Notes under the pieces: model-generated
What the model was told of the DNA's origin: nothing
The model's database searches: none
Seen by the model: the letters and a program-made list of their open reading frames with translations, nothing else
Made by a program: the position numbers and the translations under genes
Source: Caldifarciminota bacterium
Lineage (GTDB): Bacteria; Hydrothermota; Tepidihabitantia; SM23-42
NCBI GenBank assembly: GCA_030671005.1
Contig: DAOVAN010000003.1
Location: forward strand, 1 to 44,446
Length of the DNA: 44,446 nt
Direction: 5' to 3'
In this document: positions 42,875 through 44,446 of the stretch, piece by piece
Layout: the number at the start of each line of letters is the position of its first letter
Numbering within the stretch: the first letter of the stretch is position 1

Positions 42875-44184
42875 TTTCGACATTTGGTAATATATTCAAA
42901 GTCCCGGAACTGAAGAAAAAGTTGCTGTTCACACTCTTTGCAGTAGCCGTATATCGTCTGGGAGCCCACATACCACTGCCCGGTATAAATGCACAGGCAT
43001 TGGGTATGTTGATGCAGCAATTGAAGCAACAAGGTTCAATATTTGGCATGTACGACATATTTGTGGGCGGTGCCCTTTCACGTGCGGCGATACTCTTCTT
43101 GGGGGTCATGCCCTATATCTCGGCATCGATCATTTTTCAATTAATGGGATCTGTCTTCCCACAGATTGAGAAACTACAACGTGACCAGGCAGGCAGAAGA
43201 AAAATCACACAATACACGAGGTATCTCACGGTTGGTCTGGCGGCTTTCCAAGCAATCAGCATCGCGATATTCTTGGAGACCCAGAAGTTCAGCGGCCCTA
43301 CTGGTGTCATGCCAATCGTTTTTAATCCAGGCTGGGCATTCAGGCTTCCCGCACTGTTAACCCTGACCTGCGGCGCCGTCTTCGCGATGTGGATTGGAGA
43401 ACAGATCACCGAGAAGGGAATTGGCAATGGTATCTCGTTCCTCATCTTCATCGGCTGCCTAGAAGAATACCCGGGGTATTTCTTACGCACCGTACAGCTC
43501 GTTATGACCGAGGGGCTATCAATCATTAACCTTATTCTCGTGGTTGTAATAATGATTTTCATAGTCGCCGCGGTGGTCGTCATGACCCAAGCACAACGCC
43601 GGATTCCTGTGCAATACCCAAAACGCATCGTCGGTCGCAGAATGTACGGAGGGCAATCGACATTCCTTCCATTAAGGGTAAACACGGCAGGCGTGATACC
43701 CATCATCTTTGCCCAGGCCTTAGTTGTCTTTCCGGGTACAATTGCAGCCTATGTGCCAGCGTTTAGAGGTCTCACCGAAGCCTTCAGACCTGGCTTTTTT
43801 CTCTATGACATCATATTCTTTTCACTGATCGTCTTTTTCACATATTTCTACACCTCGGTGGTGTTCAACCCCGTAGAACTGGCCGACAACATGAAACGAT
43901 ACGGAGGCTTCATTCCCGGCATAAGACCGGGCTCTAGAACGGCCGACTACATAGATACTGTCTTATCTCGAATCACCCTACCCGGAGCACTTTTCCTAGG
44001 ATCCATCGCACTCGTGCCATGGTATTTGATCAACTTCCTCAATGTGCCGTTCTACTTCGGTGGGACAACCCTGCTCATTATCGTGGGTGTTGCCTTAGAC
44101 ACATTGCAGCAGGTCGAATCGCAACTGATGATGTATCACTACGAGGGCTTCATGAAACGTGGCAAGATACGGGGACGGAGATGA
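42871..44184 (+). CDS. secY: Preprotein translocase subunit SecY
   Basis: 437-aa channel-forming subunit of SecYEG with ten membrane helices. Conserved regions include [12 protein letters not shown] in the first helix/plug region, [18 protein letters not shown]-like [24 protein letters not shown] in the cytosolic loop used by ribosomes and SecA, and [16 protein letters not shown]. The start overlaps rplO (ATGA) and the stop overlaps adk (ATGA). With YajC and TatC also in this window, three export-related genes are present. Confidence 0.98.
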   Translation: MISTFGNIFKVPELKKKLLFTLFAVAVYRLGAHIPLPGINAQALGMLMQQLKQQGSIFGMYDIFVGGALSRAAILFLGVMPYISASIIFQLMGSVFPQIEKLQRDQAGRRKITQYTRYLTVGLAAFQAISIAIFLETQKFSGPTGVMPIVFNPGWAFRLPALLTLTCGAVFAMWIGEQITEKGIGNGISFLIFIGCLEEYPGYFLRTVQLVMTEGLSIINLILVVVIMIFIVAAVVVMTQAQRRIPVQYPKRIVGRRMYGGQSTFLPLRVNTAGVIPIIFAQALVVFPGTIAAYVPAFRGLTEAFRPGFFLYDIIFFSLIVFFTYFYTSVVFNPVELADNMKRYGGFIPGIRPGSRTADYIDTVLSRITLPGALFLGSIALVPWYLINFLNVPFYFGGTTLLIIVGVALDTLQQVESQLMMYHYEGFMKRGKIRGRR

Positions 44185-44446
44185 GGATACTACTGCTGGG
44201 GCCCCCTGGTGTCGGCAAGGGTACTCAAGCACAACTACTAGCCAGTAAGTACAATCTTGTACGAATCTCCACTGGCGACCTATTACGTGAGGAAGTGTCA
44301 CTCAGCAGTCCAGTCGGACGGAAGGTTGAACAATATCTAAAGAAAGGTCACCTGGTGCCCGATGACATTATGTTCGAGATCATTGATAGCATTCTAATTG
44401 AAAACAGAGACCAGGAAATTCTCTTTGATGGCTTTCCCAGAAATCT
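44181..44446 (+). CDS. adk: Adenylate kinase, 5' part
   Basis: The first 88 codons before the window ends. The P-loop GPPGVGKGTQA, the AMP-binding STGDLLREEV and DGFPRN are visible. It converts ATP + AMP to 2 ADP. Adk after secY is the standard bacterial order. ATG overlaps the secY stop by 4 bp. Confidence 0.97.
   Translation, partial: MRILLLGPPGVGKGTQAQLLASKYNLVRISTGDLLREEVSLSSPVGRKVEQYLKKGHLVPDDIMFEIIDSILIENRDQEILFDGFPRN

Overview
This window (about 44.4 kb, moderate GC) looks like chromosomal DNA of an uncultivated Gram-negative, mDAP-peptidoglycan bacterium. Supporting signs are a MurE with the DNPR motif, an Omp85-type and a Wzi-like outer-membrane protein, lipobox lipoproteins, and an M28 peptidase ending in a FlgD-like/Por-type C-terminal sorting region. 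That combination is typical of FCB-like candidate phyla such as WOR-3/Stahlbacteria; this placement is inference and no marker search was possible. There is no rRNA, CRISPR array, prophage or intact transposase.

Layout. (1) 1-474: non-coding DNA with a ~120-bp tandem repeat carrying hairpins. (2) 475-17191, minus strand: one near-continuous division and cell-wall operon in the order mraZ, STAS protein, rsmH, ftsL-like, ftsI, murE, murF, mraY, murD, ftsW, murG, murC, murB, a very short ftsQ-like gene, ftsA, ftsZ, trxB. Genes are mostly overlapping, behind a TTGACA/TAAAAT promoter and three TGGGG MraZ boxes. (3) 17379-20463, minus: yajC, a single-ORF def-fmt fusion and rsmB. (4) 20475-25408, plus: a 30-bp inverted-repeat element, then nnr, a secreted protein of unknown function, tatC and a lipoprotein. 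(5) 25409-30933, plus: a repeat-bearing gap, tRNA-Ala(GGC), TPR lipoprotein, small membrane protein, HNH protein, small Omp85 protein and a Wzi-like protein. (6) 30965-35752, minus: apgM-purH, a 247-bp element with terminal inverted repeats, then a BFD-type [2Fe-2S] gene with lipB and lipA. (7) 35814-38054, plus: a hairpin midway between divergent promoters, a ferredoxin and an M28 peptidase. (8) 38097-40317, minus: an arsR/permease/thioredoxin-like cassette and a pilin-like gene. (9) 40345-44446, plus: rpsH-rplF-rplR-rpsE-rpmD-rplO-secY-adk, the second half of a spc operon starting at its own promoter.

Functionally the window links peptidoglycan precursor synthesis (MurB-G, MraY) with the divisome (FtsZ/A/Q/L/I/W), protein biogenesis (ribosomal proteins, Def-Fmt, RsmB/RsmH, SecY, YajC, TatC) and lipoate/purine metabolism. 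The most unusual points are: a 96-residue FtsQ-like protein that appears to lack the POTRA domain; FtsZ with two tandem C-terminal-peptide-like motifs; a STAS protein lacking the phospho-acceptor serine, placed between mraZ and rsmH; a Def-Fmt fusion; and repeated TTGACW-N16-TAnnAT promoters sitting 4-7 bp before start codons, which suggests leaderless transcription.
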